From Pseudomonas brassicacearum (lineage in GTDB: Bacteria; Pseudomonadota; Gammaproteobacteria; Pseudomonadales; Pseudomonadaceae), in the NCBI RefSeq assembly GCF_009601685.2, contig NZ_CP045701.2, positions 5,952,001 to 6,016,000 of the forward strand: a DNA stretch of 64,000 nt. The letters are read 5' to 3'. Positions 25,658 to 36,893 of the stretch are shown piece by piece; positions within the stretch are counted from its first letter, which is position 1; every line of letters begins with the position of its first letter. The notes under the pieces were generated by a model. It ran no database searches and was not told where the DNA came from. It worked only from the letters and a program-made list of their open reading frames with translations. Position numbers and translations under genes: made by a program.

Positions 25658-28456
25658 ATGGCATTGAAATCCCCCGCGTTTCGTAAAAAATTTCCGTTGC
25701 TGGTCACCGGCAGTCTGCTGGCCCTGCAACCCCTGGCCTCTTCATTCGTCGTCGCGGCGCAGCAGTATGACTGCTCCGTCTCCGCTTCGGGTGCCTGGGA
25801 CTGTGCGCCCAAGACACCGGCCGCCGCGTTGCCGCCGCGTCCCGTGCATGACGGCAGCGCGGTTTCCGACAGCGGCGCAACTGCAGCCGACAGCAGCTCG
25901 GGCGAGGAAGCCGGCGAAAAGCCGATGCTCGTTACCGAAGCCAAGGGCCGTGGCCTGAAGTCGCGCAGTGCAGACTACAGCCACCTGGATTGGGTTCCAC
26001 GCGAGAACCTCACCCCGGCGCAATTGGCTGAAACCGGGCCTTACTGCTCGGGTGCCTATATCGAGCCGACCCGTCCTGGCATGAACGACAAGACGGCCAA
26101 GAGCGACGCCCCCACCTTCCTCGGCGCCAAGGCTTCACGCTATCAGCAGGAAGAACAGGTGGCGACCCTGGCCGGTGACGTGGTCATGCGCCAAGGCAGC
26201 ATGCAGGTCGAGGCCGACGAGGCCAACTTGTACCAGGCCGAGAACCGTGGCGAGCTGAGCGGCAACGTGCGGGTTCGCGACAACGGGGCGCTGATCGTCG
26301 GCGATCACGCCGATGTACAGCTGGACACCGGCGAAGCCAAGGTCGACAACGCCGAATACGTGATGCACAAGTCGCGCATCCGCGGTAACGCGCTGTACGC
26401 CAAGCGCGCCGAGAACGCGATCATCCGCCTCAAGGACGGCACGTACACCACGTGTGAACCGAACAGCAACGCCTGGACCCTCAAGGGCAACAACATCACC
26501 CTGAACCCAGCCACCGGCTTCGGTACCGCGACCAACGTGACGCTTCGGGTCAAGGACATTCCAGTCCTGTACACGCCTTATATTTATTTCCCGATCGACG
26601 ACCGTCGCCAGTCCGGCTTCCTGCCACCAACCATCGGCAGCGGCAGCGATACCGGCTTCCTGCTGGTCACGCCGTACTACTTCAACCTGGCGCCGAACTA
26701 CGATGCCACGTTGTACCCGCGCTACATGAGCAAGCGTGGCCTGTTGATGGAAGGCGAGTTCCGCTACCTGACCAAGTCCAGCGAAGGTCAGTTCGGCGCG
26801 GCGTATCTCAACGACGAAGAAGACGAACGCGCCAAGCAGTCCGACTACAGCAAGACCCGCTACATGTACAACTGGCAGCACAAGGGCGGCCTCGACTCGC
26901 GCGTGCTGACGGAAGTCGACTACACCAAGATCAGCGACCCTTACTACTTCCAGGATTTGCAGACCGACCAGATCGGTGTCGAGTCCAGGGATTATGTAAA
27001 CCAGCAAGGGGCCGTCAGCTATCGAGGGGACAACTACGTTGCCCGCTTGAATGCCCAGGCTTACCAGATGGCGACGATTTCGAAGATCACGCCATATAAC
27101 CGCCTGCCGCAGATCACTTTCAACGGTGCGCTGCCGCAGCATCCGTACGGCCTGGATTTCGCCTACAAAACCGAACTGGTTCGATTTGATCGGAATCTGC
27201 GCGATGGTCTCTATAGTGATGAAGATGGCGTCACGACACCGTGGCTGGATACTCGGGTTTGGGGCCTTGCCCGGGCGAATGGCAATCGCATGAACCTGGC
27301 GCCTGTCATCAGCCTGCCGATGAACGCAAGTTATGGCTATATCAAGCCATCACTCAAGTACCAGTACACCCAATATGATCTGGATTTGGACGGCGAAGGC
27401 AAAGGTGACATCGCTGGACAGACCGCAGAACAGGATCGTCTGCGCGGCACCTATAGCAGCAGCCAGAGCCGTGGCGTTCCAATCGCCAGCATCGACAGCG
27501 GCTTGTATTTTGACCGCGATACCCAATGGTTTGGCACCAACTATCGCCAGACCCTGGAACCACGCTTGTTCTACCTCTATGTACCGGAGAAGGATCAGAG
27601 CGATATTCCGGTCTTCGATACCAGCGAATCGACCTTCAGCTATTCCTCGCTGTTCCGGGACAACCGCTTTACCGGCTCCGACCGTGTCGGCGACGAAAAC
27701 AAGCTGTCCCTGGGCGTAACCAGCCGCTGGATCGAAGAAAACGGTTTCGAACGCCAGCGTATCAGCGTCGGCCAGGCCCTGTACTTCAAGGATCGCGAAG
27801 TCCAGTTGCCGGGCATCGACTTCAAGACACGTGAAGACGCCAAGTCGGACGTCTCCCCATACGCCCTGGAATACGAATACCGTTGGAACCGCGACTGGCG
27901 CACCACCGCCACCTACAACTGGGACCCGGACACTCGCAGCCCTCGCTCGGGCAGCGCGATGTTCCACTACCAGCCGGAAGACAACCCGAACAAAGTCATC
28001 AACGCCGGTTACCGCTATCGCAACGACCAGGTCCGTTACGACGAAGCTACCGGTACATGGCAAGTGGGCGGTGGCGACTACGGCACCCCGGGTACTCCTG
28101 GCTACGTGAAGGACTACTACAAAATCAAGCAGCACGACTTCTCGGTCATATGGCCGATCGTGCCGCAGTGGAACGTAATCAGCCGCTGGCAGTATGACTA
28201 CAACCGCAACCGCACCCTGGAAGCCTTCGGTGGTTTCGAATATGACAACTGCTGCTGGAAACTGCGCCTGATCAACCGTTACTGGGTCGACTATGAAGAA
28301 TTCAGTCAAGCCGCCCCGGAAAACGAAAAAGGCGACCACGGCGTCTTCCTCCAAATTGTTCTGAAGGGACTCGGCGGCCTGACTGGCGCCAAGGTAGAGA
28401 GCTTCCTCGACAAAGGCATCCAAGGTTATCGTGAACGTGAAGACCAAGCTTTCTGA
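25658..28456 (+). CDS. lptD: LPS-assembly outer membrane protein LptD
   Basis: Essential outer-membrane beta-barrel that inserts lipopolysaccharide into the outer leaflet with LptE. About 932 residues. A signal peptide ([20 protein letters not shown] and on to VVAAQ) is followed by an OstA/LptA-like jellyroll domain (about 140-290; [19 protein letters not shown]) and then the barrel. Cysteines are present in QYDCS and WDCAP at the N terminus and DNCCWKLRL late in the barrel, matching the family's disulfide pattern. The chosen ATG gives the conserved MALKSPAF start; an upstream in-frame ATG lies inside the intron. First gene of lptD-surA-pdxA-rsmA-apaGH. Confidence 0.95.
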   Translation: MALKSPAFRKKFPLLVTGSLLALQPLASSFVVAAQQYDCSVSASGAWDCAPKTPAAALPPRPVHDGSAVSDSGATAADSSSGEEAGEKPMLVTEAKGRGLKSRSADYSHLDWVPRENLTPAQLAETGPYCSGAYIEPTRPGMNDKTAKSDAPTFLGAKASRYQQEEQVATLAGDVVMRQGSMQVEADEANLYQAENRGELSGNVRVRDNGALIVGDHADVQLDTGEAKVDNAEYVMHKSRIRGNALYAKRAENAIIRLKDGTYTTCEPNSNAWTLKGNNITLNPATGFGTATNVTLRVKDIPVLYTPYIYFPIDDRRQSGFLPPTIGSGSDTGFLLVTPYYFNLAPNYDATLYPRYMSKRGLLMEGEFRYLTKSSEGQFGAAYLNDEEDERAKQSDYSKTRYMYNWQHKGGLDSRVLTEVDYTKISDPYYFQDLQTDQIGVESRDYVNQQGAVSYRGDNYVARLNAQAYQMATISKITPYNRLPQITFNGALPQHPYGLDFAYKTELVRFDRNLRDGLYSDEDGVTTPWLDTRVWGLARANGNRMNLAPVISLPMNASYGYIKPSLKYQYTQYDLDLDGEGKGDIAGQTAEQDRLRGTYSSSQSRGVPIASIDSGLYFDRDTQWFGTNYRQTLEPRLFYLYVPEKDQSDIPVFDTSESTFSYSSLFRDNRFTGSDRVGDENKLSLGVTSRWIEENGFERQRISVGQALYFKDREVQLPGIDFKTREDAKSDVSPYALEYEYRWNRDWRTTATYNWDPDTRSPRSGSAMFHYQPEDNPNKVINAGYRYRNDQVRYDEATGTWQVGGGDYGTPGTPGYVKDYYKIKQHDFSVIWPIVPQWNVISRWQYDYNRNRTLEAFGGFEYDNCCWKLRLINRYWVDYEEFSQAAPENEKGDHGVFLQIVLKGLGGLTGAKVESFLDKGIQGYREREDQAF

Positions 28457-29753
28457 TTGTCTGCGCCCGCTGATGCTGGGCGCGCTGTTCCTGGGTACTG
28501 CGGCCAACGCCGCGGTACAGCCCATCGATAAAGTGGTGGCCATCGTCGACAACGACGTGGTCATGCAGAGCCAGCTGGACCAGCGCGTCCATGAAGTGCA
28601 GCAAACCATCGCCAAGCGCGGTGGTGGCCTGCCGCCGCCAGGCGTGCTGGACCAGCAAGTGCTCGAACGCCTGATCGTCGAAAACCTGCAGTTGCAGATC
28701 GGCGAACGTTCCGGCATTCGCATCACCGATGAAGAACTGAACCAGGCCGTTGGCACCATTGCCCAGCGCAATAACATGAGCGTCGACCAGTTCCGTGCCG
28801 CCCTGGCTCGCGACGGCCTCTCCTACGAGGACGCCCGCGATCAGATCCGCCGCGAAATGATCATCAGCCGTGTGCGCCAACGCCGTGTAGCCGAACGCAT
28901 CCAGGTGTCAGAGCAGGAAGTGAAGAACTTCCTCGCCTCTGACCTGGGCAAGATGCAGCTTTCCGAAGAACTGCACCTGGCGAACATCCTGATTCCTACC
29001 CCGGAAAGCGCCAACTCCGAAGCGATCCAGAGCGCTTATCGACAGGCGATGGATGTCTACCAACAGCTCAAGCAAGGCGCTGATTTCGGTCAGATGGCCA
29101 TTGCCAAGTCGGGCAGCGACAACGCCTTGGAAGGCGGCGACATGGGCTGGCGCAAACCCGCTCAACTGCCGCCTCCGTTCGACCGCGAACTGAGCGCCAT
29201 GGCCGTGGGCGACATCACCCAGCCAGCGCGCACGCCAGGCGGCTTCATCATCCTGAAAGTGCTGGAAAAACGCGGTGGCGGAACCCAGGTGCGTGACGAA
29301 GTGCATGTTCGCCACATCCTGATCAAGCCCAGCGAGATTCGCAGCGAAGCCGAGACCAAGCGCCTGGCGGAGAAACTCTACGATCGCATCGAAGCGGGCG
29401 AAGACTTCGCCGAACTGGCCAAGAGTTTCTCGGAAGACCCGGGCTCGGCCCTCAACGGCGGCGACCTGAACTGGGTCGACCCCAATGCATTGGTTCCTGA
29501 ATTCCGCCAGGTCATGGCCAACACGCCGCAAGGCCAACTGTCCAAGCCGTTCAAGAGCCCTTATGGCTGGCACGTGCTGGAAGTCCTTGGCCGCCGCGCC
29601 ACCGACAGTACCACCCAGGCTCGTGAACAGCAGGCGATGACGGTCTTGCGCAACCGCAAATACGACGAAGAGCTGCAAACCTGGCTGCGGCAGATTCGCG
29701 ACGAAGCCTACGTTGAAATCAAACTTCCTGGTGCAGACCAGGCAGCGCAGTGA
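28431..29753 (+). CDS. surA: Periplasmic chaperone/peptidyl-prolyl isomerase SurA
   Basis: Chaperone for outer-membrane proteins including LptD. 440 residues with a signal peptide ([18 protein letters not shown]), an N-terminal chaperone domain (about 25-190), two parvulin domains (starting around [13 protein letters not shown] and [12 protein letters not shown]) and a short C-terminal helix. The start is a GTG inside the end of lptD (26-bp overlap), implying translational coupling of the chaperone to its major client. Confidence 0.95.
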   Translation: MNVKTKLSDCLRPLMLGALFLGTAANAAVQPIDKVVAIVDNDVVMQSQLDQRVHEVQQTIAKRGGGLPPPGVLDQQVLERLIVENLQLQIGERSGIRITDEELNQAVGTIAQRNNMSVDQFRAALARDGLSYEDARDQIRREMIISRVRQRRVAERIQVSEQEVKNFLASDLGKMQLSEELHLANILIPTPESANSEAIQSAYRQAMDVYQQLKQGADFGQMAIAKSGSDNALEGGDMGWRKPAQLPPPFDRELSAMAVGDITQPARTPGGFIILKVLEKRGGGTQVRDEVHVRHILIKPSEIRSEAETKRLAEKLYDRIEAGEDFAELAKSFSEDPGSALNGGDLNWVDPNALVPEFRQVMANTPQGQLSKPFKSPYGWHVLEVLGRRATDSTTQAREQQAMTVLRNRKYDEELQTWLRQIRDEAYVEIKLPGADQAAQ

Positions 29754-30739
29754 AACCCAAGCGTTTTGCGCTGACACCCGGCGAACCAGCCGGCATCGGT
29801 CCCGACCTGTGCCTGCTGCTCGCCTCGCAAGCCCAGCCATATCCCCTGATTGCCATCACCAGTCGCGACCTGCTCCTTGAGCGGGCCGCGCAACTGGGGG
29901 TGGTCGTCAAGCTGTTGCCCGTGACACCGCAGGCCTGGCCGGATGTCCCGGCACCCGCCAATAGCCTGTATGTCTGGGATACGCCCCTGGGCGCTCCGGT
30001 CGTCACAGGGCATCTGGACAAGGCCAACGCCGCATTCGTCCTCGAGACCCTGACCCGCGCCAGCCAGGGCTGCCTGGACGGCGCGTTCGCCGGCATGATC
30101 ACTGCCCCCGTGCACAAAGGCGTGATCAACGAATCCGGGATTGCCTTTTCCGGGCACACCGAATTCCTGGCTGAGCTGACCCACACCCCGCAAGTGGTGA
30201 TGATGCTCGCCACCCGAGGCTTGCGCGTGGCCCTGGTGACCACTCACCTGCCCTTGCGGGACATCGCCGACGCCATCACCGCACAACGCCTGGAGCGGGT
30301 CACGCGCATCCTGCACGCCGACCTGCAGGAAAAATTCGGCATCGCCCGGCCACGCATCCTCGTCTGCGGGCTCAATCCCCATGCCGGCGAAGGCGGACAC
30401 CTGGGCCGTGAAGAAATCGACATCATCGAACCCACCTTGGAGCGCTTGCGCAGCGAGGGCATGGACCTGCGTGGCCCGCTGCCTGCCGACACTCTGTTTA
30501 CCCCAAAATATCTGGAGCACTGCGACGCGGTGCTGGCGATGTACCACGACCAGGGCCTGCCCGTGCTGAAGTACAAAGGCTTTGGCGCGGCGGTCAACGT
30601 GACGCTGGGCCTGCCGATCATCCGCACCTCCGTGGACCATGGCACCGCCCTGGATCTGGCCGGCAGCGGCAAGATCGATACCGGCAGCCTGCAAGTCGCC
30701 CTGGAAACCGCCTACCAGATGGCCGAGACCCATTTATGA
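29750..30739 (+). CDS. pdxA: 4-hydroxythreonine-4-phosphate dehydrogenase PdxA
   Basis: Pyridoxal phosphate biosynthesis enzyme that oxidises 4-phosphohydroxy-L-threonine. 329 residues; begins [15 protein letters not shown], and carries [31 protein letters not shown] and [15 protein letters not shown], which include the three metal-binding histidines. The start is GTG overlapping the surA stop as GTGA. The end overlaps rsmA by 4 bp. Confidence 0.96.
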   Translation: MKPKRFALTPGEPAGIGPDLCLLLASQAQPYPLIAITSRDLLLERAAQLGVVVKLLPVTPQAWPDVPAPANSLYVWDTPLGAPVVTGHLDKANAAFVLETLTRASQGCLDGAFAGMITAPVHKGVINESGIAFSGHTEFLAELTHTPQVVMMLATRGLRVALVTTHLPLRDIADAITAQRLERVTRILHADLQEKFGIARPRILVCGLNPHAGEGGHLGREEIDIIEPTLERLRSEGMDLRGPLPADTLFTPKYLEHCDAVLAMYHDQGLPVLKYKGFGAAVNVTLGLPIIRTSVDHGTALDLAGSGKIDTGSLQVALETAYQMAETHL

Positions 30740-31554
30740 CCGAGCAATACCAACACCGCGCGCGCAAGCGTTTCGGCCAGAACTTCCTGCATGACGCCGG
30801 CGTGATCGATCGCATCCTGCGTTCCATCCGGGCCAAGCCCGACGACCGCCTGCTGGAAATCGGCCCGGGCCAGGGCGCCCTGACCGAGGGCCTGCTCGAC
30901 AGCGGCGCGCAACTGGACGTGGTGGAACTGGACAAGGACCTGGTCCCGATCCTTAACCAGCAGTTCGCCGGCAGGAGCAATTTCAACCTGCACCAGGGCG
31001 ACGCGCTGAAGTTCGACTTCAATAGCCTGAACGCCGCGCCGAACAGCCTGCGGGTAGTGGGCAACCTGCCGTACAACATCTCCACGCCGCTGATCTTCCA
31101 CCTGCTGAGCAACGCCGGCCTGATCCGCGACATGCACTTCATGCTGCAAAAAGAAGTGGTCGAGCGCCTCGCCGCCGGCCCGGGCGGGGGTGACTGGGGC
31201 CGCCTGTCGATCATGGTCCAGTACCATTGCCGGGTCGAGCACCTGTTCAACGTAGGCCCGGGCGCCTTCAACCCGCCGCCGAAAGTCGATTCGGCTATCG
31301 TCCGCCTGGTACCCCACGCCGTCCTGCCGCACCCGGCCAAGGATCATCGCCTGCTGGAACGTGTGGTGCGCGAAGCGTTCAACCAGCGCCGCAAAACCTT
31401 GCGCAACACCTTGAAACTGCTGCTCAGCAGCGCCGAAATCGAAGCCGCCGGCGTCGATGGCAGCCTGCGCCCAGAGCAGTTGGACCTGGCAGCGTTCGTG
31501 CGCCTGGCCGACAAACTCAGTGAACAGGTCGCCCCGCAAGTCGACGCCAACTGA
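30736..31554 (+). CDS. rsmA: 16S rRNA (adenine1518/1519-N6)-dimethyltransferase RsmA/KsgA
   Basis: Dimethylates two adenosines in helix 45 of 16S rRNA late in 30S assembly. 272 residues with [11 protein letters not shown] at the N terminus, SAM-binding [16 protein letters not shown], catalytic [15 protein letters not shown] and a C-terminal helical domain. ATG overlaps the pdxA stop. Not to be confused with the translational regulator RsmA/CsrA. Followed by a 115-bp spacer before apaG. Confidence 0.96.
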   Translation: MTEQYQHRARKRFGQNFLHDAGVIDRILRSIRAKPDDRLLEIGPGQGALTEGLLDSGAQLDVVELDKDLVPILNQQFAGRSNFNLHQGDALKFDFNSLNAAPNSLRVVGNLPYNISTPLIFHLLSNAGLIRDMHFMLQKEVVERLAAGPGGGDWGRLSIMVQYHCRVEHLFNVGPGAFNPPPKVDSAIVRLVPHAVLPHPAKDHRLLERVVREAFNQRRKTLRNTLKLLLSSAEIEAAGVDGSLRPEQLDLAAFVRLADKLSEQVAPQVDAN

Positions 31555-31669
31555 ACGAGTGACGATCGCTATCGGGCAGTACGCCAGTCTGGTCTACTAC
31601 CCGATACTTGGCCTAGACTGATCCCTTGAGTCGCGCCCGCGTCCCGCTTCGCTTTTAAGGCCTTTTTGC

Positions 31670-32050
31670 ATGTCCGATCCTCGTTACCAGGTCGACGTCA
31701 GCGTCACCACCCGTTTTCTGGCAGAACAGTCGCAACCCGAGCATGACCGCTTCGCCTTCGCCTACAGCATTACCGTGCGCAACAACGGCTCCCTGCCGGC
31801 CAGGCTGCTGTCGCGGCACTGGATCATCACCGACGGCGATGGCCATGTCGAAGAAGTGCGTGGCGAAGGTGTGGTCGGCCAGCAGCCATTGATCGACGCT
31901 GGCAAAAGCCACAGCTACAGCAGCGGCACAGTGATGACGACCAAGGTCGGCACCATGCAGGGCACCTACCAGATGCAGGCCGAGGACGGCAAACGCTTCG
32001 ACGCCGTCATAAAGCCTTTCCGCCTGGCCGTGCCCGGAGCCCTGCACTGA
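31670..32050 (+). CDS. apaG: ApaG protein (Co2+/Mg2+ efflux-associated)
   Basis: A 126-residue protein of a fibronectin III-like fold. Family hallmarks are [59 protein letters not shown] and [13 protein letters not shown]. The biochemical role is still unclear; mutants in enterics affect cobalt resistance. The stop overlaps the start of apaH by one base, the usual apaG-apaH pairing. Confidence 0.94.
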   Translation: MSDPRYQVDVSVTTRFLAEQSQPEHDRFAFAYSITVRNNGSLPARLLSRHWIITDGDGHVEEVRGEGVVGQQPLIDAGKSHSYSSGTVMTTKVGTMQGTYQMQAEDGKRFDAVIKPFRLAVPGALH

Positions 32051-32925
32051 TGGCCACGTATGCGGTCGGCGACCTGCAAGGCTGCCTCGACCCGCTCAAG
32101 TGCCTGCTGGAGCGCGTTGCCTTCGATCCTCAAAAAGACACGCTGTGGCTGGTGGGCGACCTGGTCAACCGTGGCCCGCAATCCCTTGAGACGTTGCGTT
32201 TTCTCTACAGCATCCGCCAGTCGCTGGTGTGCGTGCTCGGTAACCACGACCTGCATCTGCTGGCTGCCTGGCAGAACATCGAGCGCCTGAAAAAATCCGA
32301 CACCTTGAGTGAAATTCTCGACGCCCACGATTGCGTTGAACTGCTGGAGTGGCTGCGCCAGCAGAAGCTCATGCATTACGACGAGGCGCGCAACCTGGCG
32401 CTGGTCCATGCTGGCATCCCGCCCCAATGGTCCTTGCGCAAGGCGCTCAAGTGCGCCGGCGAAGTCGAACAGGCATTGCGCGACGACAATCTATTGGCCC
32501 CTTACCTGGATGGCATGTACGGCAACGAGCCGGTCAAGTGGGACAATGACCTTACCGGCAGCGCCCGTCTTCGCATCATTACTAATTATTTCACGCGCAT
32601 GCGCTTCTGCACCCGCGACGGCAAGCTCGATCTCAAGGGCAAGGAAGGCATCGAGACGGCACCGCCCGGCTATGCCCCCTGGTTCAAGCACAGTGAGCGC
32701 AAGACCCGTAACCTGAAGATCATTTTCGGGCACTGGGCGGCACTGGGTGGCCAATGCGACGAACCCGGCGTCTTTGCCCTCGATACCGGTTGCGTGTGGG
32801 GCAGCGCCATGACGCTGATGAACGTCGACACCGGCGAGCAACTGCGTTGCGATTGCGACGAACAGGGCCACGCCAAAACCCATCAACCGACCACTGCACC
32901 ATTGCCGGCCGGCACTGCCGTTTGA
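32050..32925 (+). CDS. apaH: Symmetrical bis(5'-nucleosyl)-tetraphosphatase ApaH
   Basis: Hydrolyses diadenosine tetraphosphate to two ADP, and can decap Np4-capped RNA. 291 residues with the metallophosphatase motifs [39 protein letters not shown] and, near the end, [11 protein letters not shown] and ALDTGCVWG. Translationally coupled to apaG. Confidence 0.95.
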   Translation: MATYAVGDLQGCLDPLKCLLERVAFDPQKDTLWLVGDLVNRGPQSLETLRFLYSIRQSLVCVLGNHDLHLLAAWQNIERLKKSDTLSEILDAHDCVELLEWLRQQKLMHYDEARNLALVHAGIPPQWSLRKALKCAGEVEQALRDDNLLAPYLDGMYGNEPVKWDNDLTGSARLRIITNYFTRMRFCTRDGKLDLKGKEGIETAPPGYAPWFKHSERKTRNLKIIFGHWAALGGQCDEPGVFALDTGCVWGSAMTLMNVDTGEQLRCDCDEQGHAKTHQPTTAPLPAGTAV

Positions 32926-32957
32926 CCGGCGTTGCGCTTGAGCCACAGGAGCCCTTC

Positions 32958-33287
32958 ATGAGCGAATTCAAACGCATCCCCCCGGAACAGGCCCAGGCCT
33001 TGCGCGAGCAAGGCGCGGTCGTCGTCGATGTCCGCGACCCAGCCACTTTTGCGGCTTCGCATATCAGTGGCTCCCGGCATCTGGATAACCATTCCATCGC
33101 CGACTTCATCCATGCCGCCGACCTCGATGCGCCTACAGTCGTGGTCTGCTATCACGGCAACTCCAGCCAGAGCGCAGCCGCCTATCTGGTCAGCCAGGGC
33201 TTCAGCGACGTCTATAGCCTGGACGGCGGTTTTGAGTTGTGGCGTGCGACTTATCCTGCAGAAACAGCGCAAGACAATCAGGAATAA
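32958..33287 (+). CDS. glpE: Thiosulfate sulfurtransferase GlpE (rhodanese)
   Basis: Single-domain rhodanese of 109 residues. The active-site cysteine lies in [14 protein letters not shown], and [19 protein letters not shown] is the conserved first strand region. It transfers sulfane sulfur from thiosulfate to cyanide or thioredoxin in vitro. The ATG has AGGAGCCC upstream. It is the last gene of the lptD-apaH run, 32 bp after apaH. Confidence 0.93.
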   Translation: MSEFKRIPPEQAQALREQGAVVVDVRDPATFAASHISGSRHLDNHSIADFIHAADLDAPTVVVCYHGNSSQSAAAYLVSQGFSDVYSLDGGFELWRATYPAETAQDNQE

Positions 33288-33302
33288 TTTTTTATGTTGT
33301 CC

Positions 33303-33325
33303 AAGCCCGCGTGAACCGTGGGCTT
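33303..33325. terminator. Possible terminator after glpE
   Basis: AAGCCC and GGGCTT flank an 11-base loop 15 bp past the glpE stop. There is no T-run after it, so it may be a factor-assisted stop or simply a hairpin. The rest of the 299-bp spacer to prkA holds no gene; it must contain the prkA promoter, but I cannot assign a sigma class with confidence. Confidence 0.45.
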
Positions 33326-33586
33326 GAGCGATCGCAGACAAACGGTCTGCCATAACTAATTACGTATTCCACCTTTACCTCCGCGATTCCGAACTATCCT
33401 TAGCCTCAGGCCATCCAAAACAGGGGAGAGCCGGTACACCGGCGCGCGGGTCATCGGGAGTCAGCTTTCAAGAGCCTGCATTCTTGAAAGCATTCTGGGG
33501 GGTAAACGGCAACTGGGTTCCCAGCGGCTGTCCAGCATCGACTGATTGATCCGACACCGGCTCCACGTATCGAGCGAGGTGACGTC

Positions 33587-35509
33587 ATGAGCATTTTTAG
33601 CCACTTCCAGCAACGTTTCGAGTCCACGCGGCAGGAGGAATACTCGCTGCAGGAATACCTCGAACTCTGCAAGCAGGACCGCAGTGCCTATGCATCGGCT
33701 GCGGAGCGTCTGTTGCTGGCAATCGGAGAACCGGAGCTGCTGGATACCTCGACCAACTCGAGGCTCTCGCGAATCTTCTCCAACAAGGTGATTCGCCGCT
33801 ATCCGGCCTTTGCAGACTTCCACGGGATGGAAGAATGCATCGAACAAATCGTGTCCTATTTCCGCCATGCCGCCCAAGGCCTGGAAGAGAAAAAACAAAT
33901 CCTTTATCTGCTTGGCCCCGTGGGTGGTGGTAAATCATCCCTGGCCGAGAAGCTCAAGCAATTGATCGAAAAAGTGCCCTTCTTTGCCATCAAGGGCTCG
34001 CCGGTGTTCGAATCGCCCCTGGGGCTGTTCAACGCCACCGAGGATGGCGAGATCCTCGAGGAGGATTTCGGCATCCCACGCCGCTACCTCAATACCATCA
34101 TGTCGCCATGGGCGACCAAGCGCCTGGCCGAGTTCGGCGGTGACATCAGCCAGTTCCGGGTGGTCAAGCTCTACCCATCGATCCTCAACCAGATCGCAGT
34201 GGCCAAGACCGAACCGGGTGACGAAAACAACCAGGATATTTCCGCCCTGGTGGGCAAGGTCGATATCCGTAAACTGGAAGAATTTCCACAGAACGACGCC
34301 GACGCCTACAGCTATTCAGGTGCACTGTGCCGGGCCAACCAGGGCCTGATGGAATTCGTCGAGATGTTCAAGGCGCCCATCAAGGTGCTGCACCCGCTGC
34401 TGACCGCCACCCAGGAAGGCAACTACAACAGCACCGAGGGCCTGGGGGCCATTCCGTTCACCGGCATCCTGCTGGCCCACTCCAACGAATCGGAATGGCA
34501 TACCTTCCGCAACAACAAGAACAACGAGGCCTTCATCGACCGGATCTACATCGTCAAGGTGCCGTACTGCCTGCGAGTGAGCGATGAGGTGAAGATCTAC
34601 GACAAGCTGCTGTTCAACAGTTCGCTGTCCAAGGCTCATTGCGCCCCCGACACCCTGAAGATGCTTGCCCAGTTCACGGTGCTGTCGCGCCTCAAGGAGC
34701 CGGAAAACTCCAACATCTATTCGAAGATGCGCGTGTACGACGGTGAAAACCTCAAGGACACCGATCCGAAGGCCAAGTCGATCCAGGAATACCGCGACAA
34801 CGCGGGGGTCGACGAGGGGATGAACGGGCTGTCTACACGTTTTGCGTTCAAGATCCTGTCCAAGGTCTTCAACTTCGACCCTCACGAGATCGCGGCCAAC
34901 CCGGTTCACCTGCTGTATGTGCTGGAACAGCAGATCGAGCAAGAGCAATTCCAGGCCGAAACCCGCGAGCGTTACCTGCGCTTCCTCAAGGAATACCTGG
35001 CCCCGCGCTACATCGAGTTCATCGGCAAGGAAATCCAGACGGCGTACCTGGAGTCCTACAGCGAGTACGGCCAGAACATCTTCGACCGCTACGTGCTGTA
35101 CGCAGACTTCTGGATCCAGGACCAGGAATACCGCGACCCGGAAACCGGCGAAATACTCAATCGCGTGGCCCTCAACGAGGAACTTGAGAAAATCGAGAAA
35201 CCGGCGGGCATCAGCAATCCGAAGGACTTCCGCAACGAGATCGTCAACTTCGTGCTCCGCGCCCGGGCCAACAACAACGGCAAGAACCCAACCTGGCTGA
35301 GCTATGAAAAGCTGCGGGTGGTCATCGAGAAGAAAATGTTCTCCAACACCGAAGACCTGCTGCCAGTCATCAGCTTCAACGCCAAGGCCAGCAAGGAGGA
35401 CCAGCAAAAACACAACGATTTCGTCACACGCATGGTCGAACGTGGCTACACCGACAAACAGGTACGACTGCTCTCCGAGTGGTATCTGCGGGTCCGGAAA
35501 TCGCAGTAA
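33587..35509 (+). CDS. prkA: PrkA/YeaG serine protein kinase (AAA+ type)
   Basis: A 640-residue PrkA-family protein: AAA+ ATPase core with Walker A LLGPVGGGKSSLAEKL (about residues 105-120) and a C-terminal PrkA kinase-like domain. Enteric YeaG is induced in stationary phase and nitrogen starvation; the molecular target is unsettled. First gene of the conserved prkA-yeaH-spoVR operon. GCGAGGTGACGTC precedes the ATG. A large hairpin follows the stop. Confidence 0.93.
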   Translation: MSIFSHFQQRFESTRQEEYSLQEYLELCKQDRSAYASAAERLLLAIGEPELLDTSTNSRLSRIFSNKVIRRYPAFADFHGMEECIEQIVSYFRHAAQGLEEKKQILYLLGPVGGGKSSLAEKLKQLIEKVPFFAIKGSPVFESPLGLFNATEDGEILEEDFGIPRRYLNTIMSPWATKRLAEFGGDISQFRVVKLYPSILNQIAVAKTEPGDENNQDISALVGKVDIRKLEEFPQNDADAYSYSGALCRANQGLMEFVEMFKAPIKVLHPLLTATQEGNYNSTEGLGAIPFTGILLAHSNESEWHTFRNNKNNEAFIDRIYIVKVPYCLRVSDEVKIYDKLLFNSSLSKAHCAPDTLKMLAQFTVLSRLKEPENSNIYSKMRVYDGENLKDTDPKAKSIQEYRDNAGVDEGMNGLSTRFAFKILSKVFNFDPHEIAANPVHLLYVLEQQIEQEQFQAETRERYLRFLKEYLAPRYIEFIGKEIQTAYLESYSEYGQNIFDRYVLYADFWIQDQEYRDPETGEILNRVALNEELEKIEKPAGISNPKDFRNEIVNFVLRARANNNGKNPTWLSYEKLRVVIEKKMFSNTEDLLPVISFNAKASKEDQQKHNDFVTRMVERGYTDKQVRLLSEWYLRVRKSQ

Positions 35510-35534
35510 GCAGCGGCAAGCTTCTAGCTACAGC

Positions 35535-35583
35535 CTGCAAGGGAACGGCGTTGAGCCACGGCTCGACGCCACGCCCCTTGCAG
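35535..35583. repeat. Large perfect hairpin between prkA and yeaH
   Basis: Outer stem CTGCAAGGG/CCCTTGCAG (9 bp) encloses inner stem GGCGTTGAGC/GCTCGACGCC (10 bp with one G-T) and a CACG loop. The flanks AAGCTTCTAGCTACAG and TTGAGGCTTACGACTTGAAGCT add weaker complementarity. It stands in the middle of an operon and lacks a T-run, so it is more likely an mRNA processing/stability element or a mobile intergenic repeat than a terminator. Confidence 0.7.
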
Positions 35584-35621
35584 CTTGAGGCTTACGACTT
35601 GAAGCTCCCTCGGAGGGGCCT

Positions 35622-36893
35622 ATGAGCTATGTGATCGACCGACGCCTTAATGGCAAGAACAAGAGCACGGTGAACCGCCAGCGATTTCTGCGGCGTTACC
35701 GTGACCACATCAAGAAGGCCGTTGAAGAGGCGGTCAGCCGGCGCTCCATTACCGACATGGAACACGGCGAACAGATCAGTATCCCCGGCCGCGACATCGA
35801 CGAGCCGGTGCTCCACCATGGTCGCGGCGGCAAACAGACCGTCGTGCACCCCGGCAACAAGGAATTCACCAGTGGTGAGCACATTCCCCGTCCCCAGGGC
35901 GGAGGCGGCGGCAAGGGGCCCGGCAAGGCCGGCAACTCCGGCGAAGGCATGGATGAGTTCGTGTTCCAGATTACCCAGGAGGAATTCCTGGAGTTCATGT
36001 TCGAGGACCTGGAACTGCCCAACCTGGTCAAGCGCAACCTGACTGGCACCGACACCTTCAAGACCGTGCGTGCTGGTATCAGCAATGAAGGCAATCCATC
36101 ACGTATCAACATCATCCGCACCCTTCGTTCAGCCCACGCCCGGCGCATCGCGCTGTCGGGCAGCAGCCGGGCAAAACTACGCGAGGCCAAGGAAGAACTG
36201 GCCCGCCTGAAACGCGAAGAACCTGACAATTTCGGCGATATTCAGGACCTTGAAGCGGAAATCGAGAAACTCAGCGCCCGCATCCACCGCGTACCGTTCC
36301 TCGACACGTTCGACCTCAAGTACAACCTGCTGGTGAAACAGCCAAACCCCAGCTCCAAGGCGGTGATGTTCTGCCTGATGGACGTCTCCGGTTCCATGAC
36401 CCAGGCCACCAAGGACATCGCCAAGCGCTTCTTCATCCTGTTGTACCTGTTCCTGAAACGGAACTACGACAAGATCGATGTAGTGTTCATCCGCCATCAC
36501 ACCAGTGCCAGGGAAGTGGACGAAGAGGAGTTTTTCTACTCCAGGGAAACCGGCGGCACCATTGTCTCCAGCGCCCTGAAGCTGATGCAGGAGATCATGG
36601 CCGAGCGCTACCCCGCCAACGAATGGAACATCTATGCAGCCCAGGCGTCGGACGGCGACAACTGGAACGACGATTCACCGATCTGCCGTGACATCCTGAT
36701 CAACCAGATCATGCCGTTCGTCCAGTACTACACCTATGTGGAAATCACTCCACGCGAACACCAGGCCTTGTGGTACGAATATGAACGGATTGCCGAAGCT
36801 TTTTCCGACACATTTGCCCAACAGCAATTGGTCTCGGCCGGGGATATCTACCCGGTCTTCCGTGAACTCTTCCAGCGCAGGTTAGTGACATGA
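35622..36893 (+). CDS. yeaH: YeaH/YhbH family (DUF444) VWA-like protein
   Basis: A 423-residue partner of PrkA and SpoVR. It begins with [21 protein letters not shown], has a Gly-rich segment near residue 90 ([14 protein letters not shown]), a coiled-coil stretch ([20 protein letters not shown]) and a von Willebrand A-like domain with a MIDAS-type [15 protein letters not shown] (about residue 250). CGGAGGGGCC upstream gives a strong ribosome site. Overlaps spoVR by 4 bp. Molecular role unknown; stress-related by operon. Confidence 0.93.
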   Translation: MSYVIDRRLNGKNKSTVNRQRFLRRYRDHIKKAVEEAVSRRSITDMEHGEQISIPGRDIDEPVLHHGRGGKQTVVHPGNKEFTSGEHIPRPQGGGGGKGPGKAGNSGEGMDEFVFQITQEEFLEFMFEDLELPNLVKRNLTGTDTFKTVRAGISNEGNPSRINIIRTLRSAHARRIALSGSSRAKLREAKEELARLKREEPDNFGDIQDLEAEIEKLSARIHRVPFLDTFDLKYNLLVKQPNPSSKAVMFCLMDVSGSMTQATKDIAKRFFILLYLFLKRNYDKIDVVFIRHHTSAREVDEEEFFYSRETGGTIVSSALKLMQEIMAERYPANEWNIYAAQASDGDNWNDDSPICRDILINQIMPFVQYYTYVEITPREHQALWYEYERIAEAFSDTFAQQQLVSAGDIYPVFRELFQRRLVT

